Part shown: positions 9,130-18,452 of the stretch, in pieces | Numbering within the stretch: position 1 is the first letter of the stretch | Layout: the number at the start of each line of letters is the position of its first letter | Notes under the pieces: model-generated | What the model saw: only the letters and a program-made list of their open reading frames with translations | Database searches by the model: none | What the model was told of the DNA's origin: nothing | Translations under genes and position numbers: made by a program | Source of the DNA: Acidovorax kalamii | GTDB lineage: Bacteria; Pseudomonadota; Gammaproteobacteria; Burkholderiales; Burkholderiaceae_C | Length of the DNA: 64,000 nt | Direction of reading: 5' to 3' | Assembly: GCF_002245625.1 (NCBI RefSeq) | Contig: NZ_NOIG01000006.1 | Span: forward strand, 186,001-250,000

Positions 9130-10098
9130 ATGTCGCTCCGTAGCACCCTGTTCAGTGTTGGCCTGACCTGTGTGGCCACCTTTGCCATGGCCCAAAGCCC
9201 CTCTGCCCCGCTCACCATCGTGGTTCCCTACCCCGCTGGTGGTCCGCTGGACACCTCGGCCCGCATCGTGGCCGACGGTGCTGCCGCCCAGTTGGGCTCC
9301 ATTACCGTGGAGAACAAACCGGGGGCGGGTGGTAGTACCGGCGCCGATCAGGTCGCCAAATCTCCCAAGACCAGCAACCAGGTGCTGATGGGCGCCGTGG
9401 CCACCCACGCCGTCAATCCCTGGCTGTACAAGAACTTCCCCTACAACGCACTCAAGGACTTCAAGCCCATCGCCCTCGTGGCGCGCACGCCCAATGTGCT
9501 GGTGGTGAGTGCGGCGCAAGCAGCCAAGCTGGGCATCAAGACCACGCCCGACCTGGTGCAGTACCTCAAGAAGAACCCGGACCAGGCCAAGTACGGCTCG
9601 GGTGGCAACGGCAGCATCGGCCACATCTCGGCCGAGATGTTCAAGTCGCTCACCAACACCAAGATGGGCCACACGCCCTTCCAGGGCTCCAAGCCCGCGC
9701 TGGCCGCACTGGAATCCGGCCAGGTACTGATGGTGTTTGACAACCTGGCCTCGGCGCTGCCGCAGATCCAGTCGGGCAAGCTGCTGGCGCTGGGTGTGAC
9801 CACGCTCAGCCGCAACGAAGCGCTGCCCAACGTGCCCAGCATCAACGACAGCGTGCAGGGCTTCAATGTGTCCACATGGTTCGGCCTGTTCGCGCCGACC
9901 TCGCTGCCTGATGCGGACGCGCGCCGCTATGCCAACGCGTTCAGCGCCGCGATGCACTCGCCCGCTGGCAAGGAGAAGTTCAAGAAGATGGGCGTCACGC
10001 CCGAAGAGCTGACGCTCGACGGGTTTGCGCAGTTTGTGCGCTCGGAAAACAGCAAGTACGAATTTCTGATCCGGGCCGCAAAGATCAAGATCGATTAA
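9130..10098 (+). CDS. Bug-family (TctC-like) periplasmic substrate-binding protein
   Basis: A protein of 322 residues with a signal peptide (about 1-21, ending FAMAQ) and the Bug/TctC fold: IVVPYPAGGPLDTSARIVAD near the N-terminus, ENKPGAGGSTGADQVAK at about 58-75, then GHISAEMFKSLT and TPFQGSKPALAALESGQV, the loops that hold small carboxylates. Bug proteins are very numerous in Comamonadaceae and are often orphans without tctAB membrane genes, as here. Its position between hppD and phhA suggests an aromatic or keto-acid ligand, but this is inference only. It has its own promoter-like sequence upstream. Confidence 0.92.
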   Translation: MSLRSTLFSVGLTCVATFAMAQSPSAPLTIVVPYPAGGPLDTSARIVADGAAAQLGSITVENKPGAGGSTGADQVAKSPKTSNQVLMGAVATHAVNPWLYKNFPYNALKDFKPIALVARTPNVLVVSAAQAAKLGIKTTPDLVQYLKKNPDQAKYGSGGNGSIGHISAEMFKSLTNTKMGHTPFQGSKPALAALESGQVLMVFDNLASALPQIQSGKLLALGVTTLSRNEALPNVPSINDSVQGFNVSTWFGLFAPTSLPDADARRYANAFSAAMHSPAGKEKFKKMGVTPEELTLDGFAQFVRSENSKYEFLIRAAKIKID

Positions 10099-10159
10099 CA
10101 GCCGCCGGTCAAATGCGCGCCGGTCGGTGCGCAAGGTCATGGCGGCAAAGGAGAAAAAA

Positions 10160-10999
10160 ATGGGACAAGCCCCTGTCGTCTATGGCCAATCCACCCGCCC
10201 ACCCCGTGGCGACTATTCGCGTGCCAACGCGGACTACACCTGCCCGCAGGACTATGCGAGCTACACCGACGCCGACCACGACACCTACCGCCGTCTGTAC
10301 GAGCGCCAGCGCGCCCTGCTGCCGGGTCTGGCCAGCCAGGCGTTCATCGACGCCCTGCCCTCGATGGGCGCCAGCGACCGCATCCCGCGTTTTGAAGAGG
10401 TGAACGAGCGCCTCTACAAAGCGACCGGCTGGGAGCTGGTGGGCGTGCCGGGGCTGATCCCCGAGGTGCCCTTTTTCACCCTGCTGGCCAACCGCAAGTT
10501 CCCGGTGACGGACTGGATCCGCAAGCCCGAGGAGTTCGAATACATCGTCGAGCCCGACATCTTTCACGACCTGTTCGGGCATGTGCCGCTGCTGTTCAAC
10601 CCGGTGTTTGCCGACTATGTGCAGCGCTACGGCCAGGGCGGGCTGAAGGCGCAGGGGCTGGGGTCGTGCGAGATGCTCTCTCGCTTGTACTGGTACACGA
10701 TCGAGTTCGGGCTGATCCGCGAGGCGGGGCAGTTGCGGGCGTATGGCGCGGGCATCCTGAGTTCGTCGGGCGAACTGGCGTACTCGGTGCAGAGCCCGGA
10801 GCCGCAGCGCATTCCGCTACAACTGGAGCGCACCATGCGCACGCGCTACAAGATCGATACGTACCAGCAGACGTACTTTGTGATCGATAGTTTTGAGCAG
10901 TTGTTTGAGATGACGGCGGCGGACTTTGCGCCGATCTATGAGCGGCTGCGGGGGTTGCCGGAGTTTGCTGCGGATGAGCGGGAGGCTGTGGCGGCTTGA
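10160..10999 (+). CDS. phhA: phenylalanine 4-monooxygenase
   Basis: Pterin- and Fe(II)-dependent hydroxylase turning phenylalanine into tyrosine in the cytosol. The start is set at ATG 10160 (MGQAPVVYG) because AAGGAG lies seven bases upstream; ATG 10139 and GTG 10127 are in frame but weaker. 279 residues, the size of the bacterial single-domain enzyme. Metal ligands are His136 and His141 in IFHDLFGHVPLL and Glu182 in YTIEFGL. The pterin-binding segment GVPGLIPEVPFF is present. The stop is followed after two bases by a palindromic element copy. It pairs functionally with hppD upstream. Confidence 0.96.
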   Translation: MGQAPVVYGQSTRPPRGDYSRANADYTCPQDYASYTDADHDTYRRLYERQRALLPGLASQAFIDALPSMGASDRIPRFEEVNERLYKATGWELVGVPGLIPEVPFFTLLANRKFPVTDWIRKPEEFEYIVEPDIFHDLFGHVPLLFNPVFADYVQRYGQGGLKAQGLGSCEMLSRLYWYTIEFGLIREAGQLRAYGAGILSSSGELAYSVQSPEPQRIPLQLERTMRTRYKIDTYQQTYFVIDSFEQLFEMTAADFAPIYERLRGLPEFAADEREAVAA

Positions 11000-11001
11000 T
11001 G

Positions 11002-11064
11002 TTTTGAAAGAAATTGGCTGCCTCCGCCTGTCTAAAAAGCGCTGACAGCTACTATTTTTATAGC
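11002..11064 (+). repeat. dispersed palindromic element, copy next to phhA stop
   Basis: Runs TTTTGAAAGAAATTGGC, then CGCCTGTC and AAGCGCTGACAG, and ends in the core AGCTACTATTTTTATAGC at 11047-11064. It begins two bases after the phhA stop and ends ten bases before the giant inverted repeat. The core can fold as a short hairpin and might act as a 3' end for phhA. Confidence 0.75.
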
Positions 11065-11074
11065 ACTACAGTGA

Positions 11075-11884
11075 CCGTTCGGGCTGAGCCTGTCGAAGCC
11101 TTGGCGTACTGGTTTGAATGGCGTGCTTGGGTTGAGGGCGGAGGCCGAGGTGTGCGCCCGGCGGCGCAGTAACTTTCTTTCGTCTCGCCAAACGAAAGTC
11201 ACCAAAGAAAGGGCGACCCTGCTGTCTGCGACCCCTTCGCTGCGCTACGGGGCAACCTGGGGTGCTCGGTCACGGGGTGCACCGCAGAACTCGCTGCGCG
11301 CCTGCGGCGCTGCGCTCGGACAACTGCGGTGAGTCAGTTCACGAAGCATGCGCGCGAAGGCGCGCATGCCACCCCGCGCCCTGCGCGCCCCAGGCGCATC
11401 CAGAAGGGAACCCGCGAATCGGACATCCACACGGGCCATCGCTGCGCTTGGCCCCCTCTCGCGGGCGCAAGCGCCACGCGCTGCGCAGGCGGGGCCGAGC
11501 GAAGCAATGGCCCGTGGGGCAGTTCGGCTGTTGGATGTTCGGCTGCCCACCCCCTGCTGGCTGCGCCTGCGGCGGGGCGGTTGCGGGGTGGCATGGGCGT
11601 CGAAGCGCCCATGCCTCGTTAACTGACTCGCCGTGGTTGTCCGAGCGGCGCGCGCAGCGCAAAGCGAGTTCCACGGCGCACCCCGCAACCGCCCCGACGC
11701 AGGTTTGCCCCGGAGCGCAGCGCAGGGGCCGCAGACTGGGGGGCGCCTTTTCTTTGCTTAATTTCTTTTGGCGAAGCAAAAGAAAGTGAGTCGCCTGCCG
11801 GGGCGACAACCCGGCTCCCGCCCGCAACCCAAGCACGCCTTCCAAACCAGCACGCCAAGGCTTCGACAAACCCAGCCCAAACGG
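11075..11884. repeat. giant imperfect inverted repeat (two arms of about 380 bases)
   Basis: The left arm (11075 to about 11455) and the reverse complement of the right arm (about 11490 to 11884) are similar along their whole length, with small gaps, around a loop of about 36 bases. Matched landmarks: CCGTTCGGGCTG at the left end and CAGCCCAAACGG at the right; GAAGCCTTGGCG and CGCCAAGGCTTC; ACTTTCTTT and AAAGAAAGT; GTGAGTCAGTT and AACTGACTCGC; ACGGGCCATCGCT and AGCAATGGCCCGT beside the loop. No frame in it looks like a gene. I recall similar sequences with a TTTCTTTTG...CAAAAGAAA signature in other Comamonadaceae genomes; their function is unknown. Confidence 0.9.
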
Positions 11885-11945
11885 GAAATCAAAACTAAGC
11901 ACAGCTACAAAAAGAAAGCGGCTGGCGCTCCAAAAAACCAAAGAA

Positions 11946-12842
11946 TCACACTCGACCTATCTCCTCCAGACAAGCCTCCATCACCCCAGGGTCAAACGCC
12001 ATCTGCACGTGCGCAACCCCTTCCACCAACCGGTGCTCCGCCCCCGCCAAAGCCGCCGTGGTCGCAGGAAACACAATGTTGTCGCAGTTCGAATACCAGC
12101 AGGTAAACAACGCGGCCCGCCCCGCAGGCTCCGCCCGCTGCAATGCCACCACCCAGTCGCCCGCCAGGCTCATCTGCCGCCCATTCACCGCGCGGCTGAA
12201 ACGCCCCAGCCACGTGCCGCCATGTGGCGTGCCCAGCGTCAACACCCGGTGCACCCGCCCGTCCGCCTGGTGCGCCCGCAGCCACGCCCGCACCGCCAAG
12301 CCCCCCATGCTGTGGCACAACAACACCGGCGCCTGCCCCGTGGCCGCCGTCACTTGGCGCACGGCGTCTTCGATGATGTCCGCATACTCGTCTATCGAGC
12401 CCATCACCGGCTCCAGATTGACCGCCACATAGGCATGCCCCCGCGCCTGCAGCTGCGCAAACCACGGTAGCCACAGGCCCCGGTTGCACATGAAGCCATG
12501 CACCAGCACCACGCCGCGCTTTTCGGTGGGCTGCGCAGGCAGCCAATCGGGCAATGACTGGTGGCGAAACGGCTGACGCCAGCAGAACACCATCAACGCC
12601 ACCCACACCTCGGCCCACCAGGCACCCACCACCTGTGACAAGCGAGCACGGGGCGCAGCGTCGGTACGGTTGGTGATGTGCATCAGCACAAACTCCACCG
12701 CCATCACCACCAGGTAAATGCTGAGCGGCACCAGTGCCCCCAGCACAGCACGCAACGGTGAATGGGGCCATTGCCACACCAGCCAGGCGGCCATGGCCAG
12801 CAAGATGCACAGAAGAAGGATTCGTTGCCAGCGCGCGATCAT
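11946..12842 (-). CDS. membrane-anchored alpha/beta hydrolase (esterase/lipase-like)
   Basis: 298 residues. Two N-terminal membrane segments (about 6-27 and 34-57) precede an alpha/beta-hydrolase domain. Visible are the oxyanion strand VVLVHGFMCNRGLW, the nucleophile elbow LCHSMGGLAVRAW, and GTPHGGTWLG after the nucleophile strand; the acid (probably CDNIVFP) and a late His (GVAHVQM) follow. Start at 12842 (MIARWQRILL) is chosen because it begins the first membrane helix; upstream residues look non-coding. The substrate is unknown; the LVHG...HSMGG...GTPHGG pattern is that of PGAP1/EstA-like lipases. It is divergent from the gene at 12940. Confidence 0.82.
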   Translation of the reverse strand: MIARWQRILLLCILLAMAAWLVWQWPHSPLRAVLGALVPLSIYLVVMAVEFVLMHITNRTDAAPRARLSQVVGAWWAEVWVALMVFCWRQPFRHQSLPDWLPAQPTEKRGVVLVHGFMCNRGLWLPWFAQLQARGHAYVAVNLEPVMGSIDEYADIIEDAVRQVTAATGQAPVLLCHSMGGLAVRAWLRAHQADGRVHRVLTLGTPHGGTWLGRFSRAVNGRQMSLAGDWVVALQRAEPAGRAALFTCWYSNCDNIVFPATTAALAGAEHRLVEGVAHVQMAFDPGVMEACLEEIGRV

Positions 12843-12939
12843 GGTGGTGATGGCAAATGTTGTAATCGACCAGCCGCATTGTGCGGTCTGACCACCGCCC
12901 GACACCGCACCCCGCAGAACGCTGAAAGGACACCACCCC

Positions 12940-13686
12940 ATGGATGCCGCCCAGACCATCCGCGATGCCATTGCCGACGTGACCGCCCTGCGCCTGCACC
13001 GCACGGGGGACCCGGCGCTGGGGGCGGCGGTGGGCAGCGTCAAGACCTTTCAGGCGCGGCGCTTTCGCGGCACCTATGCCGACCTGATGGCATCGCCCGC
13101 GTTCGGGCCCGCAGCGCGCTTTTTTCTGGAAGAGCTGTACAGCGACACCGACTACACAGACCGCGACCAGCAGTTTGGCCGCATCGCGGGCACGCTGCAG
13201 ACCATGTTCCCCCAGCCGGTCGTGACCACCGCCGTGGCCCTGGCCGTGCTGCACGCGCAGACCGAGGAACTGGACCAGGACATGGGCCGCGCCTGGCTCG
13301 CGCATAAAGGCGTCGATGCGGCCAACGACCCCGCCCGCTACACCGCTGCCTGGCGCACCGTAGGCCAGCGCCACGCGCGCCAGCAGCAGTTACAGCGCGT
13401 GCTGGCCATGGGCAATGACCTGGCGCGCCTCACGCGCACGCCCGGCCTGCGGATGATGCTGCGCATGATGCGCGGCCCGGCCAACGCAGCGGGCATGGGC
13501 GCACTGCAAAAGTTTCTGGAGGCGGGGTTCGACACCTTCGGCCAGCTCGCTCGCCAGCGCGGCGGGGTGGAGCAGTTCCTGGCCACCATCGAGCAGCGTG
13601 AGCGGGCGCTGATGGATTTGCTCTTCGATGCCGACCCTGTCACCTGCGGGACCCAGCTTAACCACACACTAGGACAAGCCCGATAG
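12940..13686 (+). CDS. conserved protein with FFLEELY motif, function unknown
   Basis: 248 residues, predicted soluble and mostly helical, with no signal peptide or membrane segment. The most striking segment is ARFFLEELYSDTDYTDRDQQFGRI (about residues 64-87), a motif I associate with uncharacterised proteobacterial proteins. Cys occurs only near the C-terminus (PVTCGTQ). It sits between a divergent esterase and fadD, 79 bases before fadD on the same strand, which hints at lipid metabolism, but nothing in the sequence shows an activity. The coding phase is supported by strong third-position GC. Confidence 0.7.
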   Translation: MDAAQTIRDAIADVTALRLHRTGDPALGAAVGSVKTFQARRFRGTYADLMASPAFGPAARFFLEELYSDTDYTDRDQQFGRIAGTLQTMFPQPVVTTAVALAVLHAQTEELDQDMGRAWLAHKGVDAANDPARYTAAWRTVGQRHARQQQLQRVLAMGNDLARLTRTPGLRMMLRMMRGPANAAGMGALQKFLEAGFDTFGQLARQRGGVEQFLATIEQRERALMDLLFDADPVTCGTQLNHTLGQAR

Positions 13687-13765
13687 CCCGCAACGCGCCC
13701 GCCTTCCACAATCTGTGCCCACCTATCAATGGCATTTGGCGAGCACAAGGGAAGGAAACACGCGC

Positions 13766-15448
13766 ATGGAAAAGATCTGGCTCAAGAGCTACCCCCCGGG
13801 CGTCCCACACGACGTGAAGCCCGAGCAATACCGCTCTGTGGCCCACCTGCTGGAAGAGTCGTTCCGCAAACACGCATCCAGCCCGTTCTCGGTCTGCATG
13901 GACCAGTGGATGACCTATGGCGAGCTGGAACGCCGCTCCGCTGCGCTGGGCGCCTATCTGCAAAGCCTGGGGCTGGAGCCCGGTGCGCGCGTTGCCATCA
14001 TGCTGCCCAACATTCCGCAGTTTGGCGTGACCATGGCCGCCGTGCTGCGCGCGGGCTACACCTGCGTGAACGTGAACCCGCTGTACACCGCGCGCGAGCT
14101 GGAGCACCAGCTCAAGGACTCGGGCGCCACCGCCATCGTGATCCTGGAGAACTTTGCCCACACGCTGGCCGATGTGATCGACCACACGGCCGTCAAGCAC
14201 GTGGTGATGGCCTCCATGGGGGACCTGCTGGGCTTCTGGTTTGGCAAATGGATCACCTTTGCCGTGCGCCACCTGGCCAAGATGGTGCCCGCGTACGACC
14301 TGCCGCTGTCCAACGGGCGCAAGGTCGTCACGTTCAAAAAGGCGCTGTCGCTGGGCGAACACAAGTCGCTCGCACCCAGTCAGGCCACGCTGGATTCGAT
14401 TGCCTTCCTGCAATACACCGGTGGCACCACGGGCCTGTCCAAGGGCGCAGTGCTCACCCACCGCAACATCGTGGCCGCCACGCTGCAGGCCGAGGCGTGG
14501 TTCACGCCCGCTCTGTCCAAAGTGGGCGACCTGAGCAAGGCCAACAGCATTGCCGCACTGCCGCTGTACCACATCTTCGCGCTCACGCTGTGCCTGCTGG
14601 CCATCCGCCAAGGCTCCAGCATGACGCTGATCCCCAACCCGCGCGACATCCCGAAGTTCGTGGCCGAACTCAAGAAGCGCCCCTTCCACATGCTGCCTGC
14701 GGTGAACACGCTGTTCAACGCGCTGCTGCAAAACCCTCAGTTCAAGACGCTGGATTTTTCGCACCTGTGCGTGTCGCAGGCCGGGGGCATGGCAGCCAGC
14801 GAGGGCACGGCCAAGCAATGGCAGAAGGTCACCGGCAGCACCATGATCGAAGGCTGGGGCATGAGCGAGACCTGCGCCATCGGCACCAACAACCCGGTGA
14901 TCAGCACCACCTTCAGCGGCAACATCGGCCTGCCGCTGCCGGGCATCGACATTGCCATCAAGGACGACGAGGGCAACAGCCTGCCCCAGGGCGAGTCGGG
15001 CGAGATCTGCATCCGCGGCCCCAATGTGATGACGGGCTACTACAACCAGCCTGAAGAAAACGCCAAGGCCTTCACGCCCGACGGCTTCATGCGCACGGGC
15101 GACATCGGCATCATGGACCCGCAGGGCTACACTCGCATCATCGACCGCAAGAAGGACATGATCCTGGTGAGCGGCTTCAACGTGTTCCCCAACGAGCTGG
15201 AGCAGGTCATCAGCCTGTGCCCCGGCGTGGTCGAATGCGCGGCCATTGGCGTGCCCGACGAGAAACAGGGCGAGGCCATCAAAGTGTTCATCATCAAGAG
15301 CGACCCGGCCCTGACGGAGGACGAAGTGGCGAACTACTGCCACCAGAACCTCACCGGCTACAAGCGCCCCAAGTACATCGAGTTCCGCGACGAGCTGCCC
15401 AAGAGCAACGTGGGCAAGATTCTGCGCAGGGAACTGCGCAAGGCCTGA
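13766..15448 (+). CDS. fadD: long-chain fatty acid-CoA ligase
   Basis: Acyl-CoA synthetase (560 residues) that activates fatty acids with ATP and CoA at the inner membrane. The AMP-binding P-loop YTGGTTGLSKGA (about 214-225), the adenine motif GWGMSET, the hinge YTRIIDRKKDMILVSGFNVFP, and the C-terminal catalytic Lys in KSNVGKILRREL are all present. Start ATG 13766 gives the usual MEKIWLKSYPPGVP N-terminus, with AAGGGAAGG upstream. A strong terminator follows. It could use fatty acids released by the lipase at 5.8 kb, but the genes are separate units. Confidence 0.95.
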   Translation: MEKIWLKSYPPGVPHDVKPEQYRSVAHLLEESFRKHASSPFSVCMDQWMTYGELERRSAALGAYLQSLGLEPGARVAIMLPNIPQFGVTMAAVLRAGYTCVNVNPLYTARELEHQLKDSGATAIVILENFAHTLADVIDHTAVKHVVMASMGDLLGFWFGKWITFAVRHLAKMVPAYDLPLSNGRKVVTFKKALSLGEHKSLAPSQATLDSIAFLQYTGGTTGLSKGAVLTHRNIVAATLQAEAWFTPALSKVGDLSKANSIAALPLYHIFALTLCLLAIRQGSSMTLIPNPRDIPKFVAELKKRPFHMLPAVNTLFNALLQNPQFKTLDFSHLCVSQAGGMAASEGTAKQWQKVTGSTMIEGWGMSETCAIGTNNPVISTTFSGNIGLPLPGIDIAIKDDEGNSLPQGESGEICIRGPNVMTGYYNQPEENAKAFTPDGFMRTGDIGIMDPQGYTRIIDRKKDMILVSGFNVFPNELEQVISLCPGVVECAAIGVPDEKQGEAIKVFIIKSDPALTEDEVANYCHQNLTGYKRPKYIEFRDELPKSNVGKILRRELRKA

Positions 15449-15498
15449 CCTTGTTCATGGGTGCGGCGGCCCGAACGCCGCACCCGGCAACCTCCCCC

Positions 15499-15522
15499 AG
15501 GGCGCTTCGGCGCCCTTTTTCT
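15499..15522 (+). terminator. intrinsic terminator after fadD
   Basis: Perfect stem AGGGCGC / GCGCCCT with a TTCG tetraloop followed by TTTTT and CTT. It ends fadD and isolates it from the rbs operon. Confidence 0.92.
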
Positions 15523-15595
15523 TGGGCGCAAACACTGCAAGCCGCCCGCGCACACCAGGTCCTTCGATGTCTGCATCCCCGGGTTTTTACCAATT

Positions 15596-15632
15596 AGCAA
15601 ACGTTTGCGCAAACGTTTGCTTTCGCTATCAT
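15596..15632 (+). promoter_or_regulatory. double LacI-type operator over the rbs promoter
   Basis: Positions 15596-15621 form a perfect 26-base palindrome made of two adjacent copies of GCAAACGTTTGC (15597-15608 and 15609-15620). Each copy has the CG-centred shape of LacI/PurR/RbsR-family operators. A candidate promoter overlaps it: -35 TTTGCG at 15604-15609, 17-base spacer, -10 TATCAT at 15627-15632. A repressor bound here, most likely the RbsR encoded in the operon, would block the promoter directly. Confidence 0.88.
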
Positions 15633-15749
15633 CCCGATCGCGACAAGGCACCGGGCATCCGCAGGCGCCCCTTTTGAGGGACGCTGCCGGGGATTTCCCT
15701 TCACGCTGTCGGTCGCCTTGGTCCACATTCCAACCTGGAGACAACACCC

Positions 15750-16703
<954 letters not shown>

Positions 16704-16709
16704 ATCCGA

Positions 16710-16748
16710 GAGCGGCGAACAAGGCCCTTCTGGCGTTGTTCGCCGCTC
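16710..16748 (+). promoter_or_regulatory. intercistronic hairpin between rbsB and rbsA
   Basis: Perfect 13-base arms GAGCGGCGAACAA (16710-16722) and TTGTTCGCCGCTC (16736-16748) with a 13-base loop, starting seven bases after the rbsB stop. No T run follows. It is better explained as an mRNA-stabilising 3' structure or partial attenuator that raises binding-protein output than as a full terminator. Confidence 0.75.
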
Positions 16749-16790
16749 AACCGATAAACCCCGCCCTGCAGCCGCCCACTTCAAGCCCCC

Positions 16791-18452
16791 ATGCCCAGTC
16801 GCTCGCCCGCTCCTCAGTCCCCGCCCTTGCTCGCCATCCAGGCCGTGGGCAAGGACTACACCGCCACCGTGCTCGATGGCGTGAACGTGGAGCTGTTTGC
16901 GGGCGAGGTGCTGGCGTTGACCGGGGAGAACGGCGCGGGCAAGAGCACGCTGTCCAAGATCCTCTGCGGGCTGGAACAGCCCACACGCGGCGGCATGGCG
17001 CTGGCGGGTCAGGCCTACGCCCCCACGTCGCGCCGCGATGCCGAGCGCCACGGCGTGCGCATGGTGATGCAGGAGCTGGGCCTGGTGCCCACGCTCACCG
17101 TGGCCGAGAATTTACTGATGGGCCGCCTGCCGCACCGCCTGGGCTGGCTGCAGCGCGATGTGCTGCACGCCGCCGCCCGTGCGCAGCTGGCCAAGATCGG
17201 GCTCGACACCATCGACCCCGCCACCCCGGTCTCGCAGCTGGGCATTGGCCAGCAGCAGATGGTGGAGATTGCGCGCAACCTGCAGGACGACACACGCATC
17301 CTGGTGCTCGACGAGCCCACGGCCATGCTCACGCCGCGCGAGACCAATTACCTGTTCGAGCAGATCGCCCACCTCACCGCACGCGGCGTGGCCATCATCT
17401 ATGTGTCACACCGGCTCGAAGAGCTGCGCCGCATTGCCGACCGCGTGGCCGTGCTGCGCGATGGCCGACTGGTGGATGTGCGCCCCATGGCGGGCATGAG
17501 CGAAGACGACCTGGTGCAGCGCATGGTGGGCCGCGTGGTGAGCGACCTGGACCACCGCCCGCGCCGCCCCGTCGGCCCCGTGGTGATGAGCGCTGACAAC
17601 CTGGGCCGGGGCACCGCCGTGCAGGACGTGAGCCTGGAGCTGCGCGCGGGCGAGATCTTTGGCATTGCCGGGCTGGTCGGATCGGGCCGCACCGAGCTGG
17701 TCCGCCTGCTGTTCGGCGCCGACCGGGCAGACCGCGGCAGCGTCACATTACACCCGGATTTTGAACAAAAACAGGCCCTACCGCCCGACGGACAAGCGCA
17801 AGCAGCTATACATAAGATAGCAAACACACCAAACCCCGCCACGGCTGCACCCCGCACCTGGCAGCGGGGCTTTGCTTCGCCGCTGCAGGCCATCGCCGCC
17901 GGAGTCGGCCTGGTCACCGAAGACCGCAAGTCCCAGGGCCTGCTCCTCTCGCAACCCATCCGCATCAACGCCACGCTGTCCGACCTGTCGGCCGTGTCGC
18001 GCGGCGGCTGGCTGCAGCGCGGGCTCGAAAGCCGCCTGGTGCAGGGATTCATCCGCACCCTGCGCGTGCGCTGCCACGGCCCGGAACAGCCCGTGGGCCA
18101 ACTCTCGGGCGGCAATCAGCAAAAGGTGGTCTTCGCCCGATGGCTGCACCGCGAAGGCCGCGTGCTGCTGCTCGACGAACCCACGCGCGGCGTGGACGTG
18201 GGCGCGCGCGCCGAGCTGTATGGCGAGCTGGACCGCATGGCCGCAGAAGGCCGCGCGCTGCTCATGGTGTCGTCCGACCTGCGCGAACTCATGGCCATGG
18301 CCGACCGCATCGGCGTGATGAGCGCAGGCCGCCTGGTGGCCGTGTTCGAGCGCGGCGAGTGGTCCGAGCAATCGCTGCTGGCGGCCGCGTTCTCCGAGCC
18401 CGGCGGGCGCACCAGCACCACCCCTTCAACCCCTTCTCCTGTGACCGCATGA
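16791..18452 (+). CDS. rbsA: ribose ABC transporter ATPase (two ATP-binding domains, with insertion)
   Basis: 553 residues, about 50 more than usual RbsA. Domain 1 has Walker A GENGAGKST, signature SQLGIGQQQMVEIA and Walker B ILVLDEPTAML. Domain 2 has the degenerate P-loop GLVGSGRTE, GQLSGGNQQKVVFARWL and VLLLDEPTRGVDVG. Between the second P-loop and GVGLVTEDRKSQGLLL, about residues 321-365 are extra (HPDFEQKQALPPDGQ and onwards) and coincide with a copy of the dispersed element at 17759-17821. The frame stays open, so the product is probably full length. Start at 16791 is an ATG with weak upstream Shine-Dalgarno; the stop overlaps rbsC by ATGA. Confidence 0.93.
   Translation: MPSRSPAPQSPPLLAIQAVGKDYTATVLDGVNVELFAGEVLALTGENGAGKSTLSKILCGLEQPTRGGMALAGQAYAPTSRRDAERHGVRMVMQELGLVPTLTVAENLLMGRLPHRLGWLQRDVLHAAARAQLAKIGLDTIDPATPVSQLGIGQQQMVEIARNLQDDTRILVLDEPTAMLTPRETNYLFEQIAHLTARGVAIIYVSHRLEELRRIADRVAVLRDGRLVDVRPMAGMSEDDLVQRMVGRVVSDLDHRPRRPVGPVVMSADNLGRGTAVQDVSLELRAGEIFGIAGLVGSGRTELVRLLFGADRADRGSVTLHPDFEQKQALPPDGQAQAAIHKIANTPNPATAAPRTWQRGFASPLQAIAAGVGLVTEDRKSQGLLLSQPIRINATLSDLSAVSRGGWLQRGLESRLVQGFIRTLRVRCHGPEQPVGQLSGGNQQKVVFARWLHREGRVLLLDEPTRGVDVGARAELYGELDRMAAEGRALLMVSSDLRELMAMADRIGVMSAGRLVAVFERGEWSEQSLLAAAFSEPGGRTSTTPSTPSPVTA
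17759..17821 (+). repeat. dispersed palindromic element inserted in rbsA
   Basis: Begins TTTTGAACAAAAACAGGCC, continues CGCCCGACGGACAAGCGC and ends in the palindromic core AGCTATACATAAGATAGC (17804-17821). Its base composition and codons (ATA, AAA, TTT) differ sharply from the GC-rich rbsA around it. It accounts for most of the extra residues in this ATPase, which shows that the element has been inserted into a protein gene and is translated. Confidence 0.85.

Noticed and set aside
11114-12106. Several overlapping open frames in the giant inverted repeat
   Set aside because: They occur on both strands in mirror pairs, as the arms are copies of each other, and have no start signals or family similarity. 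They follow from the repeat, not from genes.
16710-16748. An intrinsic terminator ending the rbs operon after rbsB
   Set aside because: There is no T run, and rbsA, rbsC, rbsR, rbsK and rbsD continue on the same strand with overlaps and no other promoter was seen.
17751-17885. A frameshift or pseudogene in rbsA
   Set aside because: The extra sequence keeps the frame, both ATPase halves are complete on either side, and downstream genes are intact, so an in-frame insertion fits better.
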